Position numbers and translations under genes: made by a program
In this document: positions 1 to 8,628 of the stretch, piece by piece
Position numbering within the stretch: position 1 is the first letter of the stretch
Layout: each line of letters opens with the position of its first letter
The notes under the pieces: generated by a model
Database searches by the model: none
What the model was told of the DNA's origin: nothing
The model's input: the letters and a program-made list of their open reading frames with translations, nothing else
Assembly (NCBI GenBank): GCA_029552545.1
Contig: JAKPDO010000019.1
Coordinates: forward strand, 62,001-126,000
DNA from: Planctomycetota bacterium
GTDB lineage: Bacteria; Planctomycetota; Phycisphaerae; Sedimentisphaerales; Anaerohalosphaeraceae
Length of the DNA: 64,000 nt
Reading direction: 5' to 3'

Positions 1-1
1 G

Positions 2-1048
2 GATATTGTGATGAAGGTCAATCAGGAACTGGTGGACGGTCGGCCGGAAAGTTTCCGGGTTCCGGAGAAACTCGAGCAGGTGGCGGAATGTCTGATCCAG
101 TACCAGAACAGCCATCGTCCGCAGGATTTGTGGCATATGACGACGCAGGAAATGACCGAGGCGGTTATCTGGATGCAGCTGACCAGCGGCGACAACCGCG
201 ATATGGAGCGGGTCGTGCGGGCGGTGGAGGAATACTGGAAGAACAGTCCGCCGCCGATTGCCCTGGAGCATCAGTGGGCGGGGCTGACTTATATCAATAT
301 CATCTGGCAGAACAAGATGGTCTGGGGGATGCTCCAGTCGTTCCTCGGCAGCTTTCTGGTGGTTTTTATTATGATGGCGATTTTGTTCCGTTCGGTCCTG
401 TGGGGTCTGGTTTGCATGATTCCGCTGACCATCACGATTGTGATGATCTACGGTCTGATCGGCTGGCTGGGCAAGGATTATGATATGCCCGTGGCGGTGC
501 TCAGCGCCCTGACGCTCGGAATGGCGGTGGATTTTGCCATCCATTTCCTCGAACGGGCGCGGGAGCATTACAAAAAGGTCGGGTCGTGGGAGAAGGTATC
601 CGAGGAGATGTTCGGCGAACCGGCCCGGGCCATCACCCGCAATGTGCTGGTGATTGCCATCGGCTTTCTGCCGCTGCTGGCGGCGCCGCTGGTGCCGTAT
701 AAGACTGTGGGCATCTTTCTGTGCGCAATTATGGCCCTGTCGGGTGTGGTTACGCTGCTGGTGCTGCCGGCTTTGCTGAAAATCGGAGAAAAAGTCCTGT
801 TTCGCCCGCTTGCCCAGCCGGTCGGTGCGAGCTGCAACTGCGGATTCTGTCTGGTTATTTCGCTTTCAACCGTCGTCCTGATTGCACTGAATGTTCATCA
901 GTACTGGCACGTGGGTGTCGGGAAACTTACCTGGATTAGTCTGGGCTTGATTCCGCTGCTGGCTCTGACCTGCGGGCTGCTGTCCCGCCGGCAGGCCTGC
1001 CGGATAACCGAATCAGAAAAACCTGTTTCTTCCGAAGAAGGGAGGTAA
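2..1048 (+). CDS. RND/MMPL-family transporter, C-terminal part (5' end outside window)
   Basis: The reading frame is open from the window edge, so the N-terminal half lies upstream and the GTG near position 8 is unlikely to be the true start. The visible ~348 residues hold a short periplasmic piece, then about six hydrophobic segments (roughly residues 110-180, 213-258, 277-293 and 307-326). The stretch GMAVDFAIHF resembles the GxxxD membrane motif of RND proteins of the hydrophobe exporter (HAE3/MMPL) type. Such proteins use proton flow to move lipids or hydrophobic compounds. It heads a tight operon with a DUF2892 protein, a LolA-like protein and a beta-barrel, which points to lipid or lipoprotein traffic to the outer membrane. 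The substrate cannot be told from sequence. Confidence 0.85.
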   Translation, partial: DIVMKVNQELVDGRPESFRVPEKLEQVAECLIQYQNSHRPQDLWHMTTQEMTEAVIWMQLTSGDNRDMERVVRAVEEYWKNSPPPIALEHQWAGLTYINIIWQNKMVWGMLQSFLGSFLVVFIMMAILFRSVLWGLVCMIPLTITIVMIYGLIGWLGKDYDMPVAVLSALTLGMAVDFAIHFLERAREHYKKVGSWEKVSEEMFGEPARAITRNVLVIAIGFLPLLAAPLVPYKTVGIFLCAIMALSGVVTLLVLPALLKIGEKVLFRPLAQPVGASCNCGFCLVISLSTVVLIALNVHQYWHVGVGKLTWISLGLIPLLALTCGLLSRRQACRITESEKPVSSEEGR

Positions 1049-1051
1049 AAT

Positions 1052-1240
1052 ATGACGGTGGAACGAATGCTGCGCGGGATTGCAGGGTTTTTTGTCCTGC
1101 TCAGTGTCGGGCTGGCGGTTGTGCACAGTCTGTACTGGCTCTGGTTTACGGCCTTTGTGGGAGCCAATCTCCTGCAGTCGGCCTTTACCAATTGGTGTCC
1201 GATGATGACTTTCCTGCGAAAACTTGGAATTCGAGGATAG
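1052..1240 (+). CDS. Small DUF2892-type membrane protein
   Basis: A 62-residue protein with two hydrophobic segments and the pattern typical of DUF2892 (YgaP-like transmembrane) proteins: an N-terminal MTVERMLRGIAG, a central GLAVVHSLYWLWFTAFVGAN and a final CPMMTFLRKLGIR. A strong Shine-Dalgarno (GGGAGG, 1040-1045) lies inside the end of the transporter gene, and the start is three bases after that gene's stop, so the two are translated together. Function unknown. Its place between an RND pump and a LolA-like protein suggests a small accessory membrane subunit. Confidence 0.7.
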   Translation: MTVERMLRGIAGFFVLLSVGLAVVHSLYWLWFTAFVGANLLQSAFTNWCPMMTFLRKLGIRG

Positions 1241-1253
1241 AAAGGAGAATGCT

Positions 1254-2087
1254 ATGAAAGCACTCGTATGTTGGCTGACGGTTCTGCTGACGGCCGGTTT
1301 GGCGGCTTTGCCGGCGGCGGCTCAGGAGGCAGAAGCGGTCCCTTCTGTCGATGAAATTGTCCAGCGGGCCAATCATATGGCCTATTATCAGGGCCTGGAC
1401 GGCAAGAGCGCCGTATTGATGAAGATTACCGACAAAAACGGCAATGTCCGCACCCGGGAGTTTATCATCCTGCGCAAAAACGGTGACGGCGGCAACCAGA
1501 AATATTTCGTGTATTTCCTGCAGCCGCCGGATGTCCGGAGGATGGTCTTTATGGTACACAAGTTTGCTGCTCTCGACAAGGACGATGACCGCTGGCTGTA
1601 TCTGCCCTCGCTGGACCTGGTTAACCGCATCGCTGCCTCGGATAAGCGAACCAGCTTTGTCGGCTCCGATTTTCTCTATGAAGACGTTTCCGGACGAAGT
1701 CTGGAGGAAGATGTCCACGAGCTGACTCAGGTGACCGAGGAGCGTTTTCTGATTAAAAACACGCCGAAAAATCCGGCCTCTGTTGAGTTTTCCTATTTCA
1801 CGGTGGAAATCGACCGCAAGACCTATATGCCGATGAAGATGGAATATTTCGACAAAAGTGGCACCCTTTATCGAGTCATCGAGGCCAAAAAGGTTGAACC
1901 GATTTCCGCCAAAGAAGGCGACCGGCAGGTGGAGTATCTGACGGTGACCGAATCGGTCGTCAAAGATCTCAAAACCGGCAGCACGACGGAAATGAAGTTC
2001 AGCAATGTCCAGTACAATCTCGGGCTGAATGACGATTTGTTTACGGAACGCTATCTGCGGCGTCCGCCGCGGGAGGCGATGCGATGA
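1254..2087 (+). CDS. Outer-membrane lipoprotein-sorting (LolA-like) periplasmic protein
   Basis: A 277-residue protein with a signal peptide (MKALVCWLTVLLTAGLAALPAAAQ). The body matches the LolA-like 'outer membrane lipoprotein-sorting protein' family: a beta-rich fold with FIILRKNG, RRMVFMVHKF, DDRWLYLPSLDLVNRI and YMPMKMEYFDKSG. I chose ATG 1254 because AAAGGAG sits at 1241-1247 and the signal peptide begins there; the frame is open further up to 1224. Proteins of this kind accept hydrophobic cargo from an RND pump and carry it across the periplasm. The gene overlaps the following barrel gene by ATGA. Confidence 0.8.
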   Translation: MKALVCWLTVLLTAGLAALPAAAQEAEAVPSVDEIVQRANHMAYYQGLDGKSAVLMKITDKNGNVRTREFIILRKNGDGGNQKYFVYFLQPPDVRRMVFMVHKFAALDKDDDRWLYLPSLDLVNRIAASDKRTSFVGSDFLYEDVSGRSLEEDVHELTQVTEERFLIKNTPKNPASVEFSYFTVEIDRKTYMPMKMEYFDKSGTLYRVIEAKKVEPISAKEGDRQVEYLTVTESVVKDLKTGSTTEMKFSNVQYNLGLNDDLFTERYLRRPPREAMR

Positions 2088-3352
2088 GAACGATTCCGGG
2101 AGGATGTGCAGCGGCAGTCTTGCTTTGGACCATTGCGGCGGCAAGCGGCGAAGAGGTTCAGAAACAGTCGTTTTGGAGTCAATGGGCCCCGCCGGAGGTG
2201 CACGGCTTCTGGGAGGCCCGCGGGGGCTATCGCCTGCAGAATGACCGCTATCAGAAGGATATGTCTGTGATGGAAACCCGCTTCCAGCTCGATTTGTTCA
2301 CCTATACAGACTGGGCGGAGTTCAAATACAAAGGCGATGTCTTTGGGGATTGGGTTCAGGAAAAGGGCCGCTACCAGACGCGCGAGACGTGGATGTTTTT
2401 CCGTCCGAGCGATACGATGGATGTAAAACTGGGCCGACAGGTTCTCACCTGGGGCACGGGAGATTTGCTGTTTATCAATGACCTGTTTCCCAAAGACTGG
2501 CAGTCCTTCTTTATCGGCCGCGATTCGGAATACTTAAAAGCCCCCTCTGATGCGGTCAAGGTGAGTTTCTTTCATGATTTGGCGAATCTGGATATAGTCT
2601 ATACCCCCCAGTTTGACAGCGATCAGTTCATTCGGGGTGAGGGAATCTCCTACTGGAATTCGAATCTGGGAAGAACGGCGGGGGAGGATGTACACATCCA
2701 TACCGACAAGCCCGACCGCTGGTTCCGGGATGATGAAGTGGCCCTGCGGCTGTACAAAAACATCAACAATTACGAGTTTGCCCTGTACGGTTATCATGGG
2801 TTCTGGAAAAGTCCTGCCGGGCAGAATGCAGCCGGTCTGGCAACGTTTCCGGATTTGAATGTGTACGGCGCCAGCGTCCGCGGGCAGGTCGGCAAGGGCA
2901 TTGGGAATGCGGAAATCGGCTATTATCAGTCGCGCGATGATGAAAACGGGGATGACCCGATGACGGCTAATTCTGAGATGCGGTATCTGCTCGGCTATAC
3001 GCAGGAAATCGGCACGGATTTCACGGCCGGAATGCAGTATTATGTGGAGCAAATGCTCGATTATGACGCCTACAAGCAGTCGCCGGGAATGACGCGGGAT
3101 GAGTTTCGCCATGTTCTGACGCTGCGGCTGACCAAACTGCTGATGAACCAGAACCTGACGCTTTCTTTCTTTGGGTATTATTCGCCCTCCGACAAGGATG
3201 CCTATCTGCGGCCGAACGTGCACTACAAAGCCAGCGACCGCTGGTCGATGGAAATGGGGTCCAATATCTTTTTCGGCGACTATCGAAACACCTTCTTTGG
3301 GCAGTTTCGGGACAACACAAATCTTTATGCAGCAATACGTTATAGCTTTTAA
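2084..3352 (+). CDS. Outer-membrane beta-barrel protein (DUF1302-like)
   Basis: A 422-residue protein with a signal peptide (about residues 1-22). The mature part has alternating aromatic/polar strands (FKYKGDVFGDWVQEKGRY, VKLGRQVLTWGTGD) and ends in an aromatic residue (AAIRYSF), the usual signature of a barrel inserted by BamA. RQVLTWGTGD resembles the RQ.L.WG motif of DUF1302 barrels, which often accompany RND pumps and LolA-like proteins. It overlaps the LolA-like gene by four bases and closes the operon. Probably the outer-membrane end of the export route. The exact family is uncertain. Confidence 0.65.
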   Translation: MRTIPGGCAAAVLLWTIAAASGEEVQKQSFWSQWAPPEVHGFWEARGGYRLQNDRYQKDMSVMETRFQLDLFTYTDWAEFKYKGDVFGDWVQEKGRYQTRETWMFFRPSDTMDVKLGRQVLTWGTGDLLFINDLFPKDWQSFFIGRDSEYLKAPSDAVKVSFFHDLANLDIVYTPQFDSDQFIRGEGISYWNSNLGRTAGEDVHIHTDKPDRWFRDDEVALRLYKNINNYEFALYGYHGFWKSPAGQNAAGLATFPDLNVYGASVRGQVGKGIGNAEIGYYQSRDDENGDDPMTANSEMRYLLGYTQEIGTDFTAGMQYYVEQMLDYDAYKQSPGMTRDEFRHVLTLRLTKLLMNQNLTLSFFGYYSPSDKDAYLRPNVHYKASDRWSMEMGSNIFFGDYRNTFFGQFRDNTNLYAAIRYSF

Positions 3353-3397
3353 GGGCGCGAGTTGTTCCTGTGATTCCAACTGGCCGATTAGCGAACC

Positions 3398-3426
3398 TTT
3401 CTTTTCTATCAAAGAAATGTTATAAT
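3398..3426 (+). promoter_or_regulatory. Sigma-70-type promoter of hflX
   Basis: A -35 box TTTCTT (3398-3403), a 17-base spacer and a perfect -10 TATAAT (3421-3426). Transcription should begin near 3433, leaving a leader of about 40 bases before the TTG start of hflX with its GGAGGT ribosome-binding site (3453-3458). Confidence 0.6.
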
Positions 3427-3471
3427 AGACAAACAAGAAAGACTTTGTTTTTGGAGGTATTTTAACGGGAA

Positions 3472-4794
3472 TTGGAAAAAATCAGAGAGCATATTAAGGT
3501 CCAGCAGGAACGCGCCATTCTTGTCGGGGCCTATCCGAAGGATAAAAACGGTCAGAACAAAAATGATAATTTGGCGGAATTGACGGCCTTGGCGGAGAGT
3601 GCCGGGGCGATAGTCGTAGGCCGCCTCCAGCAGCGGCTCAGCCGCATCAATCCCTCTACTTATATCGGCAAAGGCAAGGCCGAATATCTTTCCCAAAAGG
3701 TTCAGGAAACCCAGGCCAATCTGGTTATCTTTGACAACGACCTGACGCCCGGACAGATTCGGGAGCTCGAAAAAATCGTCAAAGTGCGGGTTCTGGACCG
3801 CAGCGAACTGATTCTGGATATCTTTGCCACGCGGGCACAAACCAAACAGGCCAAACTTCAGGTGGAGCTGGCTCAGCTCGAATACACCTATCCTCGTCTG
3901 ACGCGGATGTGGAGCCATTTGGATAATGTGGCCGGTGCGGGGGGCGGTACGGCGGCCGGTGCGGTCGGCGGTATCGGCACACGCGGTACCGGTGAAAAGC
4001 AGCTCGAAATCGACCGCCGACTCGTCAGCAAACGCATTACAGACCTAAAACGCGAACTGGCCGAGATTGACCGGCGGATTCTGCGGGAAATCGCCGGTCG
4101 AAAAGACTTTTTCAAGATTTGTCTGGTGGGCTATACCAATGCGGGCAAAAGCACCCTTCTGAATGCCCTGACGGGGGCCGATGTGCTCGTGGAAGACCGT
4201 CTTTTTGCGACGCTGGATACCCGCACCCGCAAGTGGCGGATTGACGGCGGTCTGGAGGTGCTTTTGAGCGATACCGTCGGGTTTGTGAGCAAGCTGCCGC
4301 ATCATTTGGTTGCTTCGTTTAAGGCCACGCTCGAAGAGGCCGTCCACGCCGACCTGCTGCTTCACGTGGCGGATGCCTCCAGCCCTGAGGCCTTTGACCA
4401 GATTCAAAGTGTCCAGAAGGTTCTGGAGGAAATCGGCTGCGGCGGAAAACCTGTTCTGCTGCTGCTGAACAAGTGCGACCGTATCGCCGACGGAGGGCTG
4501 TTCGATTCTCTCCAGTCTGTCTATCCGGATGCCCTGTGCATTTCGGCCCGCTCCGGACTGAATCTGGATTTGCTGGCGCAGCGGGTTCTGGATTACGTCA
4601 AAGGACAGAATATCTATATCCGCCTTCGCTGTGCACCTTCGGAGGGCAGGATTATTACGTTTCTGCGAACGCATGCGGCGGGTCTGAAGGAATGCTACGA
4701 TGAGCAGGGGGTGCTTCTGGAAGGGTGGCTGGGCCGAAATCAGCTGCCGCATCTGCGTCATTTGGGAGCCCAGCCCGAAGAAGTCTGCCTCTAA
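3472..4794 (+). CDS. hflX: GTPase HflX
   Basis: A 440-residue ribosome-associated GTPase that splits stalled or hibernating 70S ribosomes. The N-terminal HflX domain covers residues 1-130, with the glycine-rich linker GAGGGTAAGAVGGIGTRGTG near 155-174. The G domain has GYTNAGKST (220-228), DTVG (267-270) and NKCD (333-336). The start is TTG, placed by GGAGGT 13 bases upstream and by the family N-terminus. Length and motifs are normal. It has its own promoter with a perfect TATAAT. Confidence 0.93.
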   Translation: MEKIREHIKVQQERAILVGAYPKDKNGQNKNDNLAELTALAESAGAIVVGRLQQRLSRINPSTYIGKGKAEYLSQKVQETQANLVIFDNDLTPGQIRELEKIVKVRVLDRSELILDIFATRAQTKQAKLQVELAQLEYTYPRLTRMWSHLDNVAGAGGGTAAGAVGGIGTRGTGEKQLEIDRRLVSKRITDLKRELAEIDRRILREIAGRKDFFKICLVGYTNAGKSTLLNALTGADVLVEDRLFATLDTRTRKWRIDGGLEVLLSDTVGFVSKLPHHLVASFKATLEEAVHADLLLHVADASSPEAFDQIQSVQKVLEEIGCGGKPVLLLLNKCDRIADGGLFDSLQSVYPDALCISARSGLNLDLLAQRVLDYVKGQNIYIRLRCAPSEGRIITFLRTHAAGLKECYDEQGVLLEGWLGRNQLPHLRHLGAQPEEVCL

Positions 4795-4821
4795 TCCGTC
4801 CGGCAAACCTGCGAACATTTC

Positions 4822-4850
4822 TTGCCAAACACCGCTTTGTATGCTTTACT
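4822..4850 (+). promoter_or_regulatory. Promoter of gpsA, predicted leaderless
   Basis: -35 TTGCCA (4822-4827), 17-base spacer, -10 TTTACT (4845-4850). Only six bases separate the -10 box from ATG 4857, so the A of the start codon falls at the expected transcription start. No Shine-Dalgarno is present. Confidence 0.45.
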
Positions 4851-4856
4851 GTCGGT

Positions 4857-5852
4857 ATGTTTCGACAGGTAACGATTATCGGTGATGGTGCGATGGGGAC
4901 CGTCTGCGGGATGCTGCTGTGCCGCAACGGGGTCCGGACAACGCTGTGGGGGTATGATGCCGCTCAGCTGGCTCAATTTGAGAAAGCGAGGGAAAACACC
5001 CGCTTTCTGCCCGGCTATCGGCTGCCGGAGGATTTGCGGCTGGAGCCGGATGACTCCAAAGCAATGGCAGGGGCCCAGCTGCTGGTCTCGGCGGTTCCCT
5101 GTCAGTATGTTCGCTCCGTTTGGAGCCGCCTGAAGCCGTTTGTGCCGCCGAAGGTGCCGATTGTCAGCGTAACCAAAGGGCTCGAAAACGGCACCCTGCT
5201 TCGTCCGTCGGAGATTCTGGCGGACGTCCTCGGAGCGGACCGAACGTTTGCCGCACTGTCAGGGCCGACGATTGCGGAGGAATTGATGCGGGGACTGCCG
5301 GCTACGGCGACGGCGGCCTGTGAAGATTTGCATCTGGCAGAGGCGCTTCAAAAGACCTTTTCGACTCCCTTTTTCCGAGTTTATACCAACAGCGATTTAA
5401 AAGGGGTGGAGCTGGCCGGTGCGATGAAAAATGTGATTGCCATTGCCGCCGGCGGAATTGACGGCATCGGGGCCGGAGACAATGCCAAGGCCGCTCTGAT
5501 TACGCGGGGACTGGCGGAAATCAAGCGGCTGGGCGTGGCGATGGGGGCGCAGGAGAGCACCTTTGCGGGCTTAAGCGGGCTGGGCGATTTGGTCACAACC
5601 TGCATCTCTCCAAAAGGACGCAACCGTACCTTCGGTGAGCGAATCGGACGGGGGATGACTGCTGCGGAGGCCCTGGCACAGACGGCGGGCGTTGTGGAAG
5701 GGGTGACGACCTGCCGTTCGGTGGTGGACCTAGCGGCCAAATGGGGGGTGGAGATGCCGATATCCGAGGCGGTGCTGGCTGTTGTGTCCGGCCGGATGAC
5801 GGCAAAGGAGGCCATCTCGGCTTTGATGAGCCGCTCTCTGAAGGCCGAGTGA
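4857..5852 (+). CDS. gpsA: Glycerol-3-phosphate dehydrogenase [NAD(P)+]
   Basis: A 331-residue cytoplasmic enzyme that reduces dihydroxyacetone phosphate to sn-glycerol 3-phosphate for phospholipid synthesis. It shows the Rossmann motif VTIIGDGAMGT (residues 5-15), the substrate-site region LKGVELAGAMKNVIAIAAG containing the catalytic lysine, and GDNAKAALITRGLAE. The frame is open upstream to 4725, but that part overlaps hflX and is not conserved in character. ATG 4857 begins the normal N-terminus. There is no ribosome-binding site in front, and a promoter lies directly against the ATG. Confidence 0.95.
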   Translation: MFRQVTIIGDGAMGTVCGMLLCRNGVRTTLWGYDAAQLAQFEKARENTRFLPGYRLPEDLRLEPDDSKAMAGAQLLVSAVPCQYVRSVWSRLKPFVPPKVPIVSVTKGLENGTLLRPSEILADVLGADRTFAALSGPTIAEELMRGLPATATAACEDLHLAEALQKTFSTPFFRVYTNSDLKGVELAGAMKNVIAIAAGGIDGIGAGDNAKAALITRGLAEIKRLGVAMGAQESTFAGLSGLGDLVTTCISPKGRNRTFGERIGRGMTAAEALAQTAGVVEGVTTCRSVVDLAAKWGVEMPISEAVLAVVSGRMTAKEAISALMSRSLKAE

Positions 5853-6278
5853 TTTTGTTCAAAGAAGACATTTCTCTCCCTCATTCTTTCTTTTTCTTCT
5901 TTTTTTATAGGACTAAACTCTTCCGCCCTTTCTCCTTCTCGGAATCTCTGTTCCTGATTTTGTTTTGAAAAACCGTGCATTGACATTGGGTGCAGATTCC
6001 GACGGCCGTTTTAAGAAAAGTTTCCGCGTTATTATCAGACGGAAAACCTGCCGGCACGACAATTTGCCGGAAAGAGACGGAAAAGGCGAACATTATGTAC
6101 ACTTTAAATACCCCGGCGGTATTGTCGGAACAAGCTCTCAGGAAGCGTGCTAATGTTGAAGGGGATTCCTGACGACGAAAGAGCAGAGACAAAATGTCTT
6201 TTGACGGTTTTATGTATGCGAAGGCACGGGTGGGGGAGCAGACAGGGAGTTTAGAGGCCATGTGCCAGGGAACTGAAT
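5853..6278. other. 426-base non-coding interval before the pilus operon
   Basis: The interval opens with a long pyrimidine-rich tract (about 5868-5948). A perfect TTGACA (5980-5985) has no clear -10 at 17 bases. CCGGCA/TGCCGG (6051-6056 and 6065-6070) form a small inverted repeat. AGACA-AAA-TGTCT followed by TTTT (about 6186-6202) could be a weak terminator or attenuator. Two short open frames here lack ribosome-binding sites and show no recognisable protein. It probably carries the pil promoter and leader, but I cannot point to the promoter. Confidence 0.4.
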
Positions 6279-7253
6279 ATGTTTGGTAAGAAGTACGGTC
6301 CAATCGGAGTGGATTTAGGCAGCGGTCATCTGCGGGCGGTTCAGCTCGGACAGAACGGTCAGGGTCTGTTTCTTCAGGCCGGGGGAATCAAAACCAAACC
6401 GGAGGAAATCAAGTTCGGCACGCCGGACTGGCAGAGGTGGGCGCTGGAAGCCCTGCGGGAAATTGTCCGCGAAAATTCCTTCAAAGGAGCCAAGGTGATA
6501 ACAGCCCTGCCGTCGGATGATTTGTTTATCGACCAGGTCCGGGTTCCTCGGGCCTCTTCGGCAGCGGCGATGGAACAGGCCGCCTTTGCCAAAGTCCAGT
6601 CCAAACTGCCGTTTAAGCCCGAAGAAGGACTGCTGAAGTACGTTTTGGCTGAACCTCCGGAAGCCAAAGGGCCGGAAGTGGAGGTTGTTGTGATGGGCGC
6701 AGGTCGGCTGGCGCTGGAGGTGCATTTGGCGATTTATGAACAGGCCGGCCTGGAGGTAGCGGGGATAATCCCGTGGCCGCTGGCAATGATCACGAGTTAT
6801 GCAAGGTTTTTCTGCCGGCGGAAACACGAGCAGGACCGCGTGTCGATACTAATGTCGGTCGGCACGCATCACTGCAATGTCGTCATTTGCCGGGGGATGG
6901 CCCTTCTGTTCGCGCGGGTGGTTCCCATCGGATTTGCTGAACTGAATAACGATGCCGGTCTGATGCATCGGCTGACTGCCGAGCTGGATGCCTGCGCCCG
7001 CTATTATCAAACGATGCCGTCTGCCGCCCCGATTGAGCGGCTGGTTTTCCTGGCCGGAAGCGGAGTCAGCCGTGCTGTCTGTGAAGGGGTTGCGGGGCTG
7101 GCCCAGCGGATGCAGATTGCCGCACAGGTCGGCGATGTGCTCTCGGCCATTCGCGTGGACCCGGTGGAGCAGAAGATGATGATTGATCGGCGCAATTCCA
7201 AGGTGGACTGGTCTCTGGCCTTTGGGCTCAGTTTACAGGGAGTGAAAGGGTAG
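6279..7253 (+). CDS. pilM: Type IV pilus assembly protein PilM
   Basis: A 324-residue actin-like cytoplasmic ATPase-fold protein that anchors the inner-membrane alignment complex of type IV pili. The N-terminus YGPIGVDLGSGHLRAVQL is the phosphate-1 type actin motif, and the sequence is collinear with PilM including LFARVVPIGF and LVFLAGSGVSRAVCEGV. It is first in an operon in the usual order M-N-O-P. The ribosome-binding site (CAGGGAA) is weak. It lies after a long leader region. Confidence 0.85.
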   Translation: MFGKKYGPIGVDLGSGHLRAVQLGQNGQGLFLQAGGIKTKPEEIKFGTPDWQRWALEALREIVRENSFKGAKVITALPSDDLFIDQVRVPRASSAAAMEQAAFAKVQSKLPFKPEEGLLKYVLAEPPEAKGPEVEVVVMGAGRLALEVHLAIYEQAGLEVAGIIPWPLAMITSYARFFCRRKHEQDRVSILMSVGTHHCNVVICRGMALLFARVVPIGFAELNNDAGLMHRLTAELDACARYYQTMPSAAPIERLVFLAGSGVSRAVCEGVAGLAQRMQIAAQVGDVLSAIRVDPVEQKMMIDRRNSKVDWSLAFGLSLQGVKG

Positions 7254-7289
7254 AAAACAGAACCGTTCTGATTGGCGGAGAATACGGAT

Positions 7290-8024
7290 ATGGCAACGAT
7301 TAATTTTGTACCGGATGATTATATTCAGCAGCGGCAGTCCAGCCGCGCCAATTCTCTTTATCTGATTCTGCTGGTGGCGGTTCTGTGCGGAATCGGGGCC
7401 ACCTTCTCGGTTTTGAAGATGCGCCAGCGTTCCGTTCAGGCCGAACTGAACCAGCTCAGTCAGCAGCTCAACCAGGCCAAAGAACAGATTGCCAAACTGG
7501 AAGAGTTAAAGAGCAAGAACAAGACCCGTATGAATGTAATGATGATGACGGCCAACCTGATTGAACCGGTGCCGCGCAGCATTCTCCTGGCCTGCCTGAC
7601 CAACAATCTGCCCAGCGGCGTTTCTTTGACCGCCCTCGAAATGAAGGAAAAGGAAAAACCCAAAACGGCGTCTCCGGCACCTTCCGCCGCCAAGCCGGGA
7701 GCCGCCAAAAAGCCGGCTGCTGCTGTGAAACCCGGTCCGGCATCCGCCAAGGCGGCCGCAGAGACGCCGGCGTCCCCTCCGGAATCGGAGGTGACGCTGA
7801 CCATTCAGGGGCTGGCGCCCAGCGATATCGAGGTGGCCAATTATATTGCCAATCTCAATGAAGCCGTTCTGTTTGACCAGGTGCAGCTGGTCCAGAGCGA
7901 GGAGCGAGAAGTGGAAGGACTGAAGTTTCGGGAGTTTCGTCTGACCGCCCGAATTCGCCCGGACCTGAAACTGACCCGAAAGGATATTGAGGAAATTCGC
8001 AAAAAACGCGACCAAACCATCTGA
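7290..8024 (+). CDS. pilN: PilN-like pilus alignment protein
   Basis: 244 residues: a short cytoplasmic tail INFVPDDYIQQR (a PilM-binding motif of the INLLP type), one membrane segment (about 20-40), a coiled coil (45-75), then a periplasmic domain split by an Ala/Pro/Lys-rich linker (about 125-160). ATG 7290 is preferred over the upstream TTG 7272 because GGCGGAG lies eight bases before it. It follows pilM after a short gap and precedes pilO. In the family, PilN and PilO form a heterodimer that bridges the inner membrane and the secretin. Confidence 0.8.
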   Translation: MATINFVPDDYIQQRQSSRANSLYLILLVAVLCGIGATFSVLKMRQRSVQAELNQLSQQLNQAKEQIAKLEELKSKNKTRMNVMMMTANLIEPVPRSILLACLTNNLPSGVSLTALEMKEKEKPKTASPAPSAAKPGAAKKPAAAVKPGPASAKAAAETPASPPESEVTLTIQGLAPSDIEVANYIANLNEAVLFDQVQLVQSEEREVEGLKFREFRLTARIRPDLKLTRKDIEEIRKKRDQTI

Positions 8025-8041
8025 CCGAAAGGGGATGTCCG

Positions 8042-8578
8042 ATGAACAGCGGAATTCGCCATATTATCTTTTTCATTATGATTATCGCCATGGTGTACGT
8101 TTCGTACGCCTATATGATTCGCCCGGCCAACGAGTATCTCACTCAGCAGCGTCTGCAGATGGAGGCCGGACGGGCCAAACTTGAGGAACTCCGCCGGGCC
8201 ACAGCGGCCTCAGAAGACCTCAGCGTGCAGCTGGAGCAGATGGAAAAGATTATTCGCGAGTTTGAGAGCAAACTGCCTCCCAGCAGCGAGATTCACACCG
8301 TGCTCGAAAACGTCACCCTGATTGCCCAGCGGCATGGGCTGGTGCCCAAGATGATTCGAACCCTCAAGACGACGACCAACGGCGGATATATTGAACAGCC
8401 CCTCGAGATGGAGCTTCACGGAGATTTTAACTCCTATTACGCCTTTCTGCTGGAGCTGGAACGGCTCGACCGGATTACGAAAATCCGCCAGCTCGAACTG
8501 AAAAAGAAATCCAAGTATGAAGGCCAGACGGAGGCCAAGTTTGTTATGAGTATTTTCTTCCAGAATTCCAAAGCGTAA
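8042..8578 (+). CDS. pilO: PilO-like pilus alignment protein
   Basis: 178 residues with one N-terminal membrane segment (HIIFFIMIIAMVYVSYAYM), a coiled coil (about 35-80) and a ferredoxin-like periplasmic domain containing ITKIRQLELKKKSK, as in PilO. Preceded by GAAAGGGG. It is the partner of the upstream PilN-like protein. Identification rests on architecture and gene order more than on strong sequence motifs. Confidence 0.78.
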   Translation: MNSGIRHIIFFIMIIAMVYVSYAYMIRPANEYLTQQRLQMEAGRAKLEELRRATAASEDLSVQLEQMEKIIREFESKLPPSSEIHTVLENVTLIAQRHGLVPKMIRTLKTTTNGGYIEQPLEMELHGDFNSYYAFLLELERLDRITKIRQLELKKKSKYEGQTEAKFVMSIFFQNSKA

Positions 8579-8628
8579 CGGACCGCTTTGATTTGTTCGG
8601 CAGCGGTCCCTTGTATGAGGAGAGTACT

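Noticed and set aside
6051-6070. Sigma-54-like GGCACG...TTGCC before pilM
   Set aside because: The distance between GG and GC is 11 bases instead of the strict 10, and the same bases form an inverted repeat.
5965-6172. Two overlapping short frames (62 and 60 codons) before pilM
   Set aside because: No ribosome-binding site, no recognisable protein, and different frames compete over the same bases.
6181-6278. Cyclic-di-GMP (GEMM) riboswitch before pilM
   Set aside because: The GGGACGCAAAGC-type core and the paired helices are not found.
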